36,619 bases of DNA from Paracoccaceae bacterium (GTDB taxonomy: Bacteria; Pseudomonadota; Alphaproteobacteria; Rhodobacterales; Rhodobacteraceae), in contig JAJEBG010000048.1 in the NCBI GenBank assembly GCA_022824005.1, positions 1 to 36,619 of the forward strand. The letters run 5' to 3'. The notes beneath the pieces were generated by a model. The model searched no databases, was not told where the DNA came from, and saw only the letters and a program-made list of their open reading frames with translations. Each line of letters starts with the position of its first letter. The stretch's first letter is position 1. Both the position numbers and the translations under genes were made by a program. This document shows positions 1-7,739 of this stretch, in pieces.

Positions 1-1
1 G

Positions 2-208
2 GCCTTCTGCTCAGAGTGGGGGATCAAAGCACAAGACTGTCTCATGGTTGGGGACAGTCCATCGGATATGAAAGCGGGACGGCAGGCGGGCATGACAACA
101 ATCGCTGTTCTCACTGGAATCGATGGCAAAGAGATATTATCACCGCTCGCAGACGCGGTGCTTGATGATATTGGACAACTTCCAAACTGGCTCGATACAA
201 AAGCCTAA
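2..208 (+). CDS. HAD-superfamily hydrolase (phosphoglycolate phosphatase-like), C-terminal part only
   Basis: The window opens inside this gene; 68 codons and the TAA stop (206-208) are visible. The translation contains MVGDSPSDMKAGRQAGM, the HAD motif IV region (GDSxxDxxAGxxAG) that supplies the acidic Mg2+-binding residues, followed by the typical C-terminal strand and helix (TTIAVLTGIDG, then DAVLDDIGQLPNWL). HAD phosphatases of this type hydrolyse small phosphate esters such as 2-phosphoglycolate, but the cap domain that decides the substrate lies outside the window. The C-terminus looks complete. The transposase relic starts immediately after the stop codon, so any native terminator has probably been displaced. 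The frame is certain; the exact substrate is not. Confidence 0.85.
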   Translation, partial: AFCSEWGIKAQDCLMVGDSPSDMKAGRQAGMTTIAVLTGIDGKEILSPLADAVLDDIGQLPNWLDTKA

Positions 209-212
209 AAGG

Positions 213-521
213 AAGTGAAATTCTCCATATCAAGATTAAGCCCGCGAGCAATGTGGGTTAGTGGTTGACACCAATCTATTGTCTGCCCGTGTATCCGCGC
301 CAAGTGAATGCACGCGTCCCCATCTATTGAACGCCTGCAAGCATAGTCAGCAACAGTGGGGAATCGTCGGGCCTTTCTGAAACGGACCAACAACAAGATG
401 TCGAGTGGCAAGGTACACTGATTTGGACAAGCCGCAGCAGAATAATGGGTTAACTAAATGTCTCAACGGTTCTTTGCGGGATGAGGAGATGTTCGATGGA
501 GCTTGAGCTCGAGTCGGCGAT
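213..521 (+). pseudogene. Decayed IS3-family transposase (OrfB/integrase catalytic domain remnant)
   Basis: No intact ORF exists here, but the + strand frame starting at 240 reads AREQCGLVVDTNLLSARVS, which resembles the IS3 OrfB stretch xRECLALxVDTSLSGxRV. Further on the same frame reads VARYTDLDKPQQNN and then CLNGSLRDEEMF (about 405-494). This resembles the IS3-family signature with Y-I-x-PGKPQQN-x(5)-SFNGxLRDExLN around the last catalytic glutamate. In-frame stops at 375-377 and 504-506, and an apparent frameshift near 235, show it is dead. The N-terminal part (OrfA, first catalytic Asp) and the terminal inverted repeats are not recognisable. It separates the HAD gene from the accessory island and suggests mobile DNA at that junction. 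Identification is by eye from conserved motifs; the limits are approximate. Confidence 0.72.
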
Positions 522-672
522 TTCCTCAGAGCTGGTGAGCTAGCTTGCGTCGGAAAAGGGGTACGACTCCTTCGGAACTGAATGAGCCGTATAATGAGCT
601 TTTTATCTTTGTTGGGGGTTTTTGCGCCTCAATCAGCGATTTATCTAGACATTGACTCCGAGGAAATAAATT

Positions 673-1812
673 TTAGTCACCCTTGAGTGCCCCAAGAGTC
701 TCTATTGCAACATCAATGTCTTGGGATGTGTTGAAACGACCAACACTGAGTCTGACACCAGTTGTGGCCGTTTCGTTGTCAAAGCCAAGTGCAAGAAGCA
801 CTTTGGACGGTTCAATAGTCGCTGACGAGCACGCGGAACCACTTGAAATTGCGATTCGATTTGCTGATATTTGTATTACCTCTTCGGCAGTGTATCCGGG
901 AAAACCAATATTCAAATTGCCAATTACGCGATGTTCTTCGTGACCAAACAGTCGTAGATCAGGGTAGATTTTACGCAATTCCTGATACAAGTAACTTGTC
1001 AATTCACTGATGTGATGAGTGTCTTCATCGAATTTTTGAACCGCAAGTTCACAAGCTTTACCAAACCCTACAATTTGAGCCGTTGGCAGTGTTCCACCCC
1101 TAAGCCCACTTTCTTGACGACCGCCAGTGATTAGGGGTTGGAGTTTCACACCCGAACGAACATAGAGTGCTCCTATGCCCTTAGGACCATATATCTTATG
1201 ACCAGAGATGCTAAGGAGGTCAACGTTCCAACTATCCACATCTATGGGCATACGACCAGCAGCTTGGGTAGCATCTGAGTGAAATAGGGCACCATAATTT
1301 TGGCACAACTCACCAATGGTTGACAGCGGCTGGGTCACACCAATTTCGTTGTTGGCTGCCATTACGGAGACCAACAATGTTTTATCGTTGAGCTCTTGTT
1401 CGAGTTTGCTGATGTCAAGCAGGCCATCAGACTCGACTGGCAAAACAACAATCTCGAAACCTAGAAACGAAAGGCTTTGAGCAGTTTCCAGTACAGCTGG
1501 ATGCTCAGTCGACAGAGTGATGATACGGTTTCGATTTAATTCACTTGAAAGACCCTGAATTCCTCTCAGCGCGAGATTGCAAGACTCAGTTGCTCCAGAA
1601 GTAAAAACGATTTCTTCATCATCGGCATTAAGGAGTTGTGCAATCTTTGAACGAGCGTCACGCACAGCACTCGCTGCGACCCAACCGTAACGATGACTAT
1701 GAGAATGAGGGTTGCCGAATTGCTCAGAGAGATAGGGCAAAATAGCATCACGGACCGCAGGGTCGATCGGTGTCGAAGCTTGATTGTCCAAATAAATTAG
1801 ACAGTTATTCAT
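673..1812 (-). CDS. Cysteine desulfurase, IscS/NifS type (island sulfur donor)
   Basis: 379-residue PLP enzyme that converts cysteine to alanine and holds the sulfur as a persulfide for transfer. Visible landmarks: YLDNQASTP at the N-terminus, SGATESCN near residue 72, the TEH motif (His104), HSDATQAAG near 178, the PLP lysine in SGHK (Lys206), and the persulfide cysteine in the loop SGSACSSATIEPS (Cys328). This is the IscS/NifS/DndA/SspA group rather than the SufS group. It is a little shorter than E. coli IscS at the C-terminus. Its ATG overlaps the stop of the PP-loop gene by ATGA (1809-1812), so it is translationally coupled and is the last gene of the island operon. No IscU/IscA genes are present, arguing against a housekeeping isc locus. 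The partner is probably the adjacent PP-loop protein (inference). Confidence 0.9.
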   Translation of the reverse strand: MNNCLIYLDNQASTPIDPAVRDAILPYLSEQFGNPHSHSHRYGWVAASAVRDARSKIAQLLNADDEEIVFTSGATESCNLALRGIQGLSSELNRNRIITLSTEHPAVLETAQSLSFLGFEIVVLPVESDGLLDISKLEQELNDKTLLVSVMAANNEIGVTQPLSTIGELCQNYGALFHSDATQAAGRMPIDVDSWNVDLLSISGHKIYGPKGIGALYVRSGVKLQPLITGGRQESGLRGGTLPTAQIVGFGKACELAVQKFDEDTHHISELTSYLYQELRKIYPDLRLFGHEEHRVIGNLNIGFPGYTAEEVIQISANRIAISSGSACSSATIEPSKVLLALGFDNETATTGVRLSVGRFNTSQDIDVAIETLGALKGD

Positions 1813-3143
1813 TCAGTGCAGTCGCAAGGTAACCATGTTTCAGTCAAATGATCAGCATTTGTCTCTTTTTCCAAATCTTTGTAAGCCAATCCTTTGTTAC
1901 CAAAAAAACCAATACGGTCAATTGAGCCACGAGTCTTCCTGCCTTCGGCTTTGAGGTCTCGTCTATATTTTGACTCTATATTCTTCCACCAACTCAGGTC
2001 ACTTGGTGTATTCTTGATTGAACCGAATCCTTTAATCTCACCGGCGCTAGATTTCATGTAGTTATGAATTTTTTGAAGATTTTTTCGGCCCTTAAGAAAG
2101 CAGTAAACACAGTTGGATAGACTTAACTCATTCGACAGATTGAGATTCCAATCTTGACTATCCCAAAAATCATTGACGTCCTTTTTTGCAACCAGCATAT
2201 TTGCCAGAGGCAAATAGATTTTTTCACCCTCATGACCCGGGGTCTTATCGTTTCGAATGGCCAATCGCTCAACACGAGGTTGTTCATCGCCGCGAAGTCC
2301 TATGAATGAGACATACTGGACACCATTTCTCCCAAAAACCGCTCTATCACCAAACACTTTTCCGACATGCCTAGGATTTTCAAATGGTTCATAGTTTTGA
2401 CAGAATCTATGATATTCTTGCTCCGGCCTAAAATGTGGGCGACTCCAGAGGAAAAGACGTTTGGCCATGAAGATTTCTTTAGGCACTCCACCTTGATTCC
2501 TTTTGTGTCTATCATGAGCTGAGTCTCCGTCAATACGGGAACCGTTCCCAAAATGACCAAGTCTTGGAATGACCGACTTTGGTGAGAACCAGTCTCTCAA
2601 AAAAGCGCGCGTAACTTCCAGTTTGAGAAATCGGGTGCAAATTCTATTGAACTGGTTCGGGACATAACCCGTCCAAGAGAGCATTTCTTCAAAAGCTTCG
2701 CCTCGCCATTGGAAGCCTTCGGGGTTTGTTGCAGACTTCGGTCGGTCATTGACCAATCTATAAGTTGGTAGCCGAGTCCATTCCCCATGTCGAGAGTCTT
2801 CATAAGTCTGAAATTCAATCTGGAAGAAGGGGATTCCGTATTGGCGCGATGCTCGCATGCAGTCAGCGACAAATCTATAGGTTTCGGGATGCTCTGCAGA
2901 CGTGTTATTGAACAGAATGACATCTCCACGCGCTCGGTCTAGTATGCCATTATGAAGGAGCGTAAAGAGGAGCATGCCGCTTGATCTTCCTCCCGAAAAT
3001 TTGACAATGTGAGGCAGTTCCTTGTCAATTTTTGAGCGGTACCTAAAGCAAAACTTCTCTTTTAGGTCATATTGTGTTGGTTGCGTTAGAGAATTTTGTG
3101 AGATGATCAGATTTGGGACATTCTTTATATCAACATCAAGCAT
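1809..3143 (-). CDS. PP-loop ATP pyrophosphatase, PAPS-reductase-like family (DndC/phage type)
   Basis: 444 residues. The PP-loop is VKFSGGRSSGM (SGGxSS, residues 50-55), followed by ILFNNTSAEHPETYRFV (79-92), which is typical of the phage and defence-island branch of the PAPS reductase family rather than true assimilatory CysH. Further landmarks are NRICTRFLK (Cys169), IGLRGDEQPRVER (281-293) and NCVYCFLKG (Cys345, Cys348). A single Cys plus a distant CxxC could hold a [4Fe-4S] cluster, as in DndC and other sulfur-inserting PP-loop enzymes. Family enzymes activate a substrate with ATP before sulfur insertion or reduction. The coupling to a cysteine desulfurase points to thiolation of a nucleic acid (inference). 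An 82-nt gap separates it from the upstream gene. The substrate is unknown; a simple PAPS reductase is unlikely given the length and cysteine pattern. Confidence 0.8.
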   Translation of the reverse strand: MLDVDIKNVPNLIISQNSLTQPTQYDLKEKFCFRYRSKIDKELPHIVKFSGGRSSGMLLFTLLHNGILDRARGDVILFNNTSAEHPETYRFVADCMRASRQYGIPFFQIEFQTYEDSRHGEWTRLPTYRLVNDRPKSATNPEGFQWRGEAFEEMLSWTGYVPNQFNRICTRFLKLEVTRAFLRDWFSPKSVIPRLGHFGNGSRIDGDSAHDRHKRNQGGVPKEIFMAKRLFLWSRPHFRPEQEYHRFCQNYEPFENPRHVGKVFGDRAVFGRNGVQYVSFIGLRGDEQPRVERLAIRNDKTPGHEGEKIYLPLANMLVAKKDVNDFWDSQDWNLNLSNELSLSNCVYCFLKGRKNLQKIHNYMKSSAGEIKGFGSIKNTPSDLSWWKNIESKYRRDLKAEGRKTRGSIDRIGFFGNKGLAYKDLEKETNADHLTETWLPCDCTE

Positions 3144-3225
3144 AACGTGCCTTCCCTCACAACAATTATTGGTTATAGTACGACTGCGCCCATTTTGAAA
3201 GCATTACCTGTTAATTTTCTCGTGG

Positions 3226-4119
3226 CTATCCTTTCTCTTGCTCCAACACGCCTTGAATAGCCTTTTCCATGATTGAGTCGATTTCGTTTACATCCAATAC
3301 ACTTAATTCTAATCTACCCTGAAAGGCAGCGGCTCGGCGGCACACGCGCTGTAAAAGTTTGGTCGAGGATAAGTCTGCCTCTTGGTGCTCGTTTATATGT
3401 GCAAGATTACGCAGTAGAGAACCACGAATTTCTTCCGAGCCGAATGTGGAATTTCGAAAAACCATCCTGTCGATTAGTTTCTCCCAGTAGGTCTGATTGA
3501 AGCGAACAATTAATCGAACTTCCTGTTCCACTCGTTTATCTGAACCACTCGCTTGCGTGATTATCCTCTCATGCCACCACGCTCGGGCCAAAGGACAATC
3601 GACATAAACAGATCTATTTCCTCTAATTTCTGGCAAGCCTCCCAGTCTTCTTAAAATGGCTCGCACACAAGCGTCAATTGTCTGAGGGGCTTGTTTAGTC
3701 GTATCGTACAATGCGCGATCAATGCGCTCGGCGCCTGTCCCGACAGTTCCACCATTTGCTGCAAGAAAGATTGCCTTGATGCGTTTTTTTTTGATGTAGG
3801 ACAGCGTCACATTGGCCCAGAAGGTTGATCTGCAAGCGATTGATGGAGTCAAAGTTTCTAAAGATTTGTAGATGGCCTGTTCAGTTCCAATTGGCATTTG
3901 TTTGAACTCATCCTCAGTCAGTCTACAAGATATGATTGACGGCTCCTCGGCTCCAACTTTATCGATCTCTAAGAAAGTCTTCAAAAACTCTTGATCATCG
4001 CGAGCACTTTCAAGAAAAGTTTTTTGTTTTTGACTTCCTTTTGTTCTCAAGAGACTCTTGCGCAGCCTAGTGAAAGCACTATCATCAAACTCAATGAATT
4101 TTTGCTGTGTTGAGATCAT
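3226..4119 (-). CDS. Unknown protein, 297 residues, island component
   Basis: I do not recognise this family with confidence. The sequence is mostly helical in character and has no signal peptide or membrane segment. Notable stretches are STFWANVTLSYIKKKRIKA (about residues 97-115), RRLGGLPEIRGNRSVYVDC (about 157-175) and LARAWWHERI (about 177-186), followed by a region rich in Arg and Glu. The W..V then R-x(6)-LARxWW arrangement vaguely recalls the DUF6339-type proteins, but I could not verify that. It starts at ATG 4119, 14 nt after the stop of the upstream unknown gene, with AGGA as a weak SD about 12 nt upstream. Its place between the GHKL ATPase block and the PP-loop gene makes it a likely structural or specificity subunit of the same system (inference). 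Confidence 0.75.
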   Translation of the reverse strand: MISTQQKFIEFDDSAFTRLRKSLLRTKGSQKQKTFLESARDDQEFLKTFLEIDKVGAEEPSIISCRLTEDEFKQMPIGTEQAIYKSLETLTPSIACRSTFWANVTLSYIKKKRIKAIFLAANGGTVGTGAERIDRALYDTTKQAPQTIDACVRAILRRLGGLPEIRGNRSVYVDCPLARAWWHERIITQASGSDKRVEQEVRLIVRFNQTYWEKLIDRMVFRNSTFGSEEIRGSLLRNLAHINEHQEADLSSTKLLQRVCRRAAAFQGRLELSVLDVNEIDSIMEKAIQGVLEQEKG

Positions 4120-4133
4120 TGACTAGCAATATC

Positions 4134-5000
4134 CTAATCGTCGTCCGAATTGATTTTATGAGACGAAAGGGGATAGAGTGATGTTGCCACCTTCTCCGGT
4201 TTGAATTCAGGGTTTTTCCAGTCAGGATGTCCCTCTCGTGCCAGAAAATCTGCCAAGGCCCGCAACGCTTCAGGACCCTCCTCTTCATCATCGTCGGCAT
4301 AATCTGCCTTTAGATTTGCCAAACACGCGGTAACGACATGAGTCATGTTATTTGATCTGGTATTGCTAGACTTAGCGCGAAGATCTTCGTAAATTTCTTC
4401 TCCAGCATTAACACGAAACCGAAAGGGTTCAGACTCTATTTGGATTTCAAATTGCCCACGCTCACGTTGCTTGTCAAGATGAATTGAAATTAGACTAGAT
4501 AAAGACGACCGCAGTTGAAAAACACTTCCAACCGCTAATCGAAATCCCTTTGAGAGCGATATTTCCTGACCTTCCCAAATCGGATGAACACCATCTCGAA
4601 TTTTACGCAACAAAATTTTCTGAGGCACCCAACATAGGATCATTGGGGTAAAAAGAGGTGGCTCTCCGAGGTTTCCAATATCCAATTCAATGGTCTGTTT
4701 TACCAATTTTGAAATATAAGTTTTGCGAAAACATGAGACTGGACAAGAGACAATGCAGGCGCATCGCGCTTTATTATTCTTGAGTAAGTTGCTGATTAGA
4801 GGCGCGCCTTCAATACGATGCGTGATTTCAAAAGACGAACGATTCTTGCCTTTAACGAGATCAAGATGATACTTACCCTCTGGAAATGAGATACTTCCAG
4901 ATTCGAGCACAGGATATTCATGTGCTAGAATGGCGTCAGACGGCCCCGGTGAGGCCACCTCAATCGAAAAAAATCCATCACGTTTTGTCATCGACGGCAT
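4134..5000 (-). CDS. Unknown protein with CxCx3Cx3C cluster, 288 residues, island component
   Basis: The frame is open from 5057, but ATG 5000 (MPSMTKRDGFF) is preferred: AGAGG lies 5 nt upstream and the gene then overlaps the 3' end of the GHKL ATPase gene by 23 nt. The N-terminal half looks beta-rich. It contains KARCACIVSCPVSCFRK, with four cysteines at about residues 80, 82, 86 and 90 (CxCx3Cx3C), suitable for Zn or Fe-S binding. The C-terminus carries an acidic patch (YADDDEEEGPEAL) and ends in DDD. I recognise no known family. The overlap with the ATPase gene argues that the two proteins act in one complex, and the Cys cluster is notable beside two sulfur-handling genes. Confidence 0.75.
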   Translation of the reverse strand: MPSMTKRDGFFSIEVASPGPSDAILAHEYPVLESGSISFPEGKYHLDLVKGKNRSSFEITHRIEGAPLISNLLKNNKARCACIVSCPVSCFRKTYISKLVKQTIELDIGNLGEPPLFTPMILCWVPQKILLRKIRDGVHPIWEGQEISLSKGFRLAVGSVFQLRSSLSSLISIHLDKQRERGQFEIQIESEPFRFRVNAGEEIYEDLRAKSSNTRSNNMTHVVTACLANLKADYADDDEEEGPEALRALADFLAREGHPDWKNPEFKPEKVATSLYPLSSHKINSDDD

Positions 5001-6951
5001 CTGAACCTCTAAAGATCTCGACTCGTAAAGATGGGTTAGGTATGTCTCCGAAATCACGTGTCAGATGATAGCTAACCTCAATGTCCCTCTCATCTCCCGA
5101 CTTCAGGTTTCCAAGACTTACCCCTACAATATTACCATCAATATAGCGAAAAGCCGCTTTAGAAACATCGTTCCCACCAATTTTTATATTTGAGAGGATT
5201 GCCGGTGAGTAAGGATCCAATCCCTGTCGGCGGCAAGTGCCATCAAAAGCCTCATGAACCAACAAACGAAGCTCTGCACTCGAAGAATCTTTCGAACACT
5301 TAATGCTAATGCAAAGACGGTTGTCTCCCAAAGGTCGAGAAGCCGCTAGAAAATCTTGTGATAAAGTTGGTCGGGCACGGTCACGTCTATTCCCACCTTT
5401 CGTAACACTTCCGTTACTTTGGCCAGACGGGCCGATTTCTGTGACATGATCATCCGATTTCGGGTCTCTCTGATTTTGAGATGTCGAACCCGCTCCAACC
5501 AGAGTCGGTTCCCCCCAAAAAATACTCGGAGATTTGACACCGGGATATTCGGAGGCATCGGCAACATCAATATTCAAAAAATCAGGTGGTTGGAAAGATT
5601 CTGTCTTTAATTCATCCGTATTGCTTAATATCCACTCGCGGATTTCAGTGAGAGCTTTCCCGCAAGCCCTGCTGTCTTTAGAAGATAACGATTTTAATAC
5701 AATCTCGTCATGAAGTGGACTCTCGGCAGCTCGAATATAATTGTGTAGTGAACCTCCAATACTGGCGGTGAGCGACAATATCGCTTGAAAGGGTTCACGA
5801 CTAGTAAAATTTCGTCGGTTAAGCCTAGGAATTTTATCAGTTATCCACATACCATTTCGAAAGAGATCACACCGAACAATTCCAGATGAGCTATCTTTGA
5901 GAAAAATATCAATCTTTCCTTCACGGGTTGATATTTGGTGCCTTTCGCCTAATCGATATGTTTCGTAGGCGTCAAATGCGCGTTGCGGGTTAAGGAAGGT
6001 TGACGATCGCTTGATTATAGTGTTTTCTTTCAAAGTGTCCAAGGCTTCATAGAGCGAATCTTTGTTAAGAATGGATGTTTCATTTGCATCACAGTTAAGC
6101 CCATCCTGGATCGAGAGTTCCAGCTGGCCCTCATCAATTGCGACAAAGAAGTTTGCCGCCGCCGCGTGTTTAACCAAATCGCAAAACGATTTTTCTTCCT
6201 CACGGAAATAGTTGAAGGCGGGAATCAAAACCGCGCTACCGTGTTTGAAGTTCGATTCAATGTACTCTAACGAATCAGAAAATAATTCAAATTGAGAAGG
6301 ATCATGGCAATACTCAAAGTGCCCTCCTTGGGAGAAATCAGCAATAAAGTAGCCGTCACCTGATCGTAGGTGAAGTTCTTCGCCAACCTGGTGCGATGCA
6401 ATAACGGCGTGACCTGAAACAATACGCTGACGATCTTCGGTTATTCCAGCATAGAGCAAATATCGGAGATCGGACGCCGGAATGGCAGTTGAATGACCGT
6501 TTCCATAAGTGCCAGTCTCACTTTCATCCTTGACACTAACACCATCGCTTAACAGCGCATGCATTCGACCCTCGTCCAAGCCAATGCCATTGTCAAAAAC
6601 AGTCAGCATCACTGATTCAGGATTCGTTAGAGCATCATTGATTTTTGAGACAGTTGTTTTTGCATTTTGAGCAAGGCGGCCTTTCGAAAATTCGCGTTGT
6701 GTCTTCTCTGCTTGCTCAAATGCGCTCCTATATTCCTCAATGCCCGGAATCCTTTCTGTTAAAATTTTAGATATTCTAAAATGTACTTTGGCGGTCGTCC
6801 GATCTGCTGCTCGTGCGGCATCAAGCGAGTTCTGAACCAGTTCCCGCACTACGACGGCGGGGCTTAGTTTGGCGAACCCAGAAATTCCTGCGGGCGTGAA
6901 GCCCGAATTGCCTCCGGGACCAAAGAGCAAATTGGGTGACTTCTGGGGCAT
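4978..6951 (-). CDS. GHKL (Hsp90/MutL-type) ATPase with unique C-terminal half
   Basis: 657 residues. The Bergerat ATP-binding fold is complete in the N-terminus: N-box VRELVQNSLDAAR (Glu37, Asn41), FDNGIGLDEG (Asp120, DxGxG), and the lid GTYGNGHSTA (147-156). Spacing fits Hsp90/MutL/MORC-like ATPases rather than sensor kinases, and there is no phospho-acceptor or response-regulator partner. The middle (about 200-430) resembles a transducer-like domain by position only. A low-complexity linker follows around 480-530 (SQNQRDPKSDDH, SNGSVTKGGNRRDRARP), then a C-terminal domain of about 120 residues that looks beta-rich. Dimerisation upon ATP binding is the family norm. It overlaps the next gene, so it probably works with it. 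A nuclease motif of the MutL C-terminal type was not seen. Its role in modification, restriction or clamp loading is inferred from context. Confidence 0.82.
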   Translation of the reverse strand: MPQKSPNLLFGPGGNSGFTPAGISGFAKLSPAVVVRELVQNSLDAARAADRTTAKVHFRISKILTERIPGIEEYRSAFEQAEKTQREFSKGRLAQNAKTTVSKINDALTNPESVMLTVFDNGIGLDEGRMHALLSDGVSVKDESETGTYGNGHSTAIPASDLRYLLYAGITEDRQRIVSGHAVIASHQVGEELHLRSGDGYFIADFSQGGHFEYCHDPSQFELFSDSLEYIESNFKHGSAVLIPAFNYFREEEKSFCDLVKHAAAANFFVAIDEGQLELSIQDGLNCDANETSILNKDSLYEALDTLKENTIIKRSSTFLNPQRAFDAYETYRLGERHQISTREGKIDIFLKDSSSGIVRCDLFRNGMWITDKIPRLNRRNFTSREPFQAILSLTASIGGSLHNYIRAAESPLHDEIVLKSLSSKDSRACGKALTEIREWILSNTDELKTESFQPPDFLNIDVADASEYPGVKSPSIFWGEPTLVGAGSTSQNQRDPKSDDHVTEIGPSGQSNGSVTKGGNRRDRARPTLSQDFLAASRPLGDNRLCISIKCSKDSSSAELRLLVHEAFDGTCRRQGLDPYSPAILSNIKIGGNDVSKAAFRYIDGNIVGVSLGNLKSGDERDIEVSYHLTRDFGDIPNPSLRVEIFRGSDAVDDKT

Positions 6952-6998
6952 TAGAGCAATGAAACGTAATTTTTGTGACTCGTGAATTGAGGCATCCG

Positions 6999-7028
6999 TT
7001 TATCAGATAATTTGTCAGAAACAAGCAA
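6999..7028 (-). promoter_or_regulatory. Candidate promoter for the GHKL-to-desulfurase block
   Basis: On the minus strand TTGCTT (7023-7028) and GATAAA (6999-7004) are separated by 18 nt, which would give a leader of roughly 40 nt before the GHKL start codon at 6951. The -35 falls inside one arm of the inverted repeat at 7022-7038, so a repressor bound there would occlude it. Both boxes are weak matches to a sigma-70 consensus, so this is a suggestion only. A perfect TATAAT also exists on the minus strand at 7388-7393 but lacks a good -35. Confidence 0.3.
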
Positions 7029-7038
7029 TTGTTGCTTG
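7022..7038. repeat. Perfect 7-bp inverted repeat, candidate operator
   Basis: CAAGCAA (7022-7028), a 3-nt spacer TTG, then TTGCTTG (7032-7038). It lies 70-90 nt upstream of the GHKL ATPase gene in the only long gap inside the island. A 17-bp dyad is a typical size for a dimeric HTH regulator; the island encodes two HTH proteins that could bind it (inference). With no U-tract on either strand and a low G+C stem it is not a good terminator. Confidence 0.55.
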
Positions 7039-7457
7039 CGTGCATCATTGAACTTGATAGTCACGACTCAATCCGAAATTCATAACCCACATTTTCACCA
7101 ACGTATTTGTTTGTCATTTTGCGAGTGATTGAGGCATGGTTTGTGATGGATTGATAAACTGTTGATCACAATTTATTCTGAACTATTTCCAGTAACATCA
7201 AATTGTAGGTGGTTCGGCCAGCAATTTGGTAGGCGTTTCATAGGGATCATCCATAATATTTCTGCATAAACCCACCACCACAAGGCTTCAAAAATTCACA
7301 CTTATTCAAGGATACGACATGATATCGGCGTTGCTGAATTTTTATCCTCTAAACCGTTATTGTATTGAATCTTCTCTTTTCATTGACATTATAGTCTTGA
7401 CCCTCATCAAATCCTTTTCAGTTTTCTAATTCAGGCAAATTGCCGTAAAGACGGAGA

Positions 7458-7736
7458 TTAGCTTTCTGGCAAGTGCTCTGAGAACTGCCTTAAATTTTTA
7501 CAGATTTCGTTAACATCCCTCTTTCTTCTGAAAACGAAACGACTTCTTACTTTCCAGCTATCTTGATGTTTCTGCCAACGGTACAAGCTCAAAAAGGGTA
7601 TCTCGCTTTTGGGGTCTTTGATCAATAGGACTGCCGTCCACCAACTACCAGTTCGCGCGACAGTCACGGCGTCGATAATTTGACCTTTGTAATAATCTGA
7701 AATTGGGAATCTCTGACCAAACATTTTTTGTACCAC
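7458..7736 (-). CDS. Small unknown protein, 92 residues, island component
   Basis: It begins 3 nt past the MBL stop codon. The first possible start is GTG at 7736; an ATG four codons later (7724) is also possible, and neither has a clear SD, so translation may depend on coupling to the MBL gene. The protein is basic and aromatic: GSWWTAVLLIKDPKSEIPF in the middle and KVRSRFVFRRKRDVNEICK near the C-terminus. This suggests a small beta-sheet domain with a positively charged face, possibly for nucleic-acid binding. No family was recognised and there is no membrane segment. The same-strand, near-zero spacing supports its being a real gene that acts with the MBL protein. Confidence 0.65.
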   Translation of the reverse strand: MVQKMFGQRFPISDYYKGQIIDAVTVARTGSWWTAVLLIKDPKSEIPFLSLYRWQKHQDSWKVRSRFVFRRKRDVNEICKNLRQFSEHLPES

Positions 7737-7739
7737 GAG

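Larger units (their letters stand above)
6952..7457. other. 506-nt A+T-rich intergenic region within the island
   Basis: No convincing gene was found. The region splits the island into an upstream four-gene block (two ParB-like genes, MBL, 92-aa) and a downstream five-gene block. It holds the inverted repeat at 7022-7038 and a near-identical direct repeat GTGAATTGAGGCAT (6982-6995) and GTGATTGAGGCAT (7125-7137), one base different in length. On the minus strand a short frame reads MDDPYETPTKLLAEPP before a stop (about 7203-7259), too short to judge. It most likely contains the promoter and control sites of the downstream block. Confidence 0.5.

Noticed and set aside
205-411. 68-codon minus-strand frame overlapping the HAD stop codon
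   Set aside because: It lies antisense to the transposase relic, whose + strand translation carries recognisable IS3 motifs; the minus-strand protein resembles nothing and has no SD.
1809-3143. Assimilatory PAPS reductase (cysH)
   Set aside because: Too long, carries the SGGRSS and HPETY pattern of the phage/defence branch plus a Cys...CxxC arrangement, and no other sulfate-assimilation gene is adjacent.
7203-7259. Short minus-strand frame reading MDDPYETPTKLLAEPP in the island gap
   Set aside because: Protein-like at a glance, but under 20 codons from its ATG, preceded by a stop about a dozen codons upstream, with no SD; may be chance.
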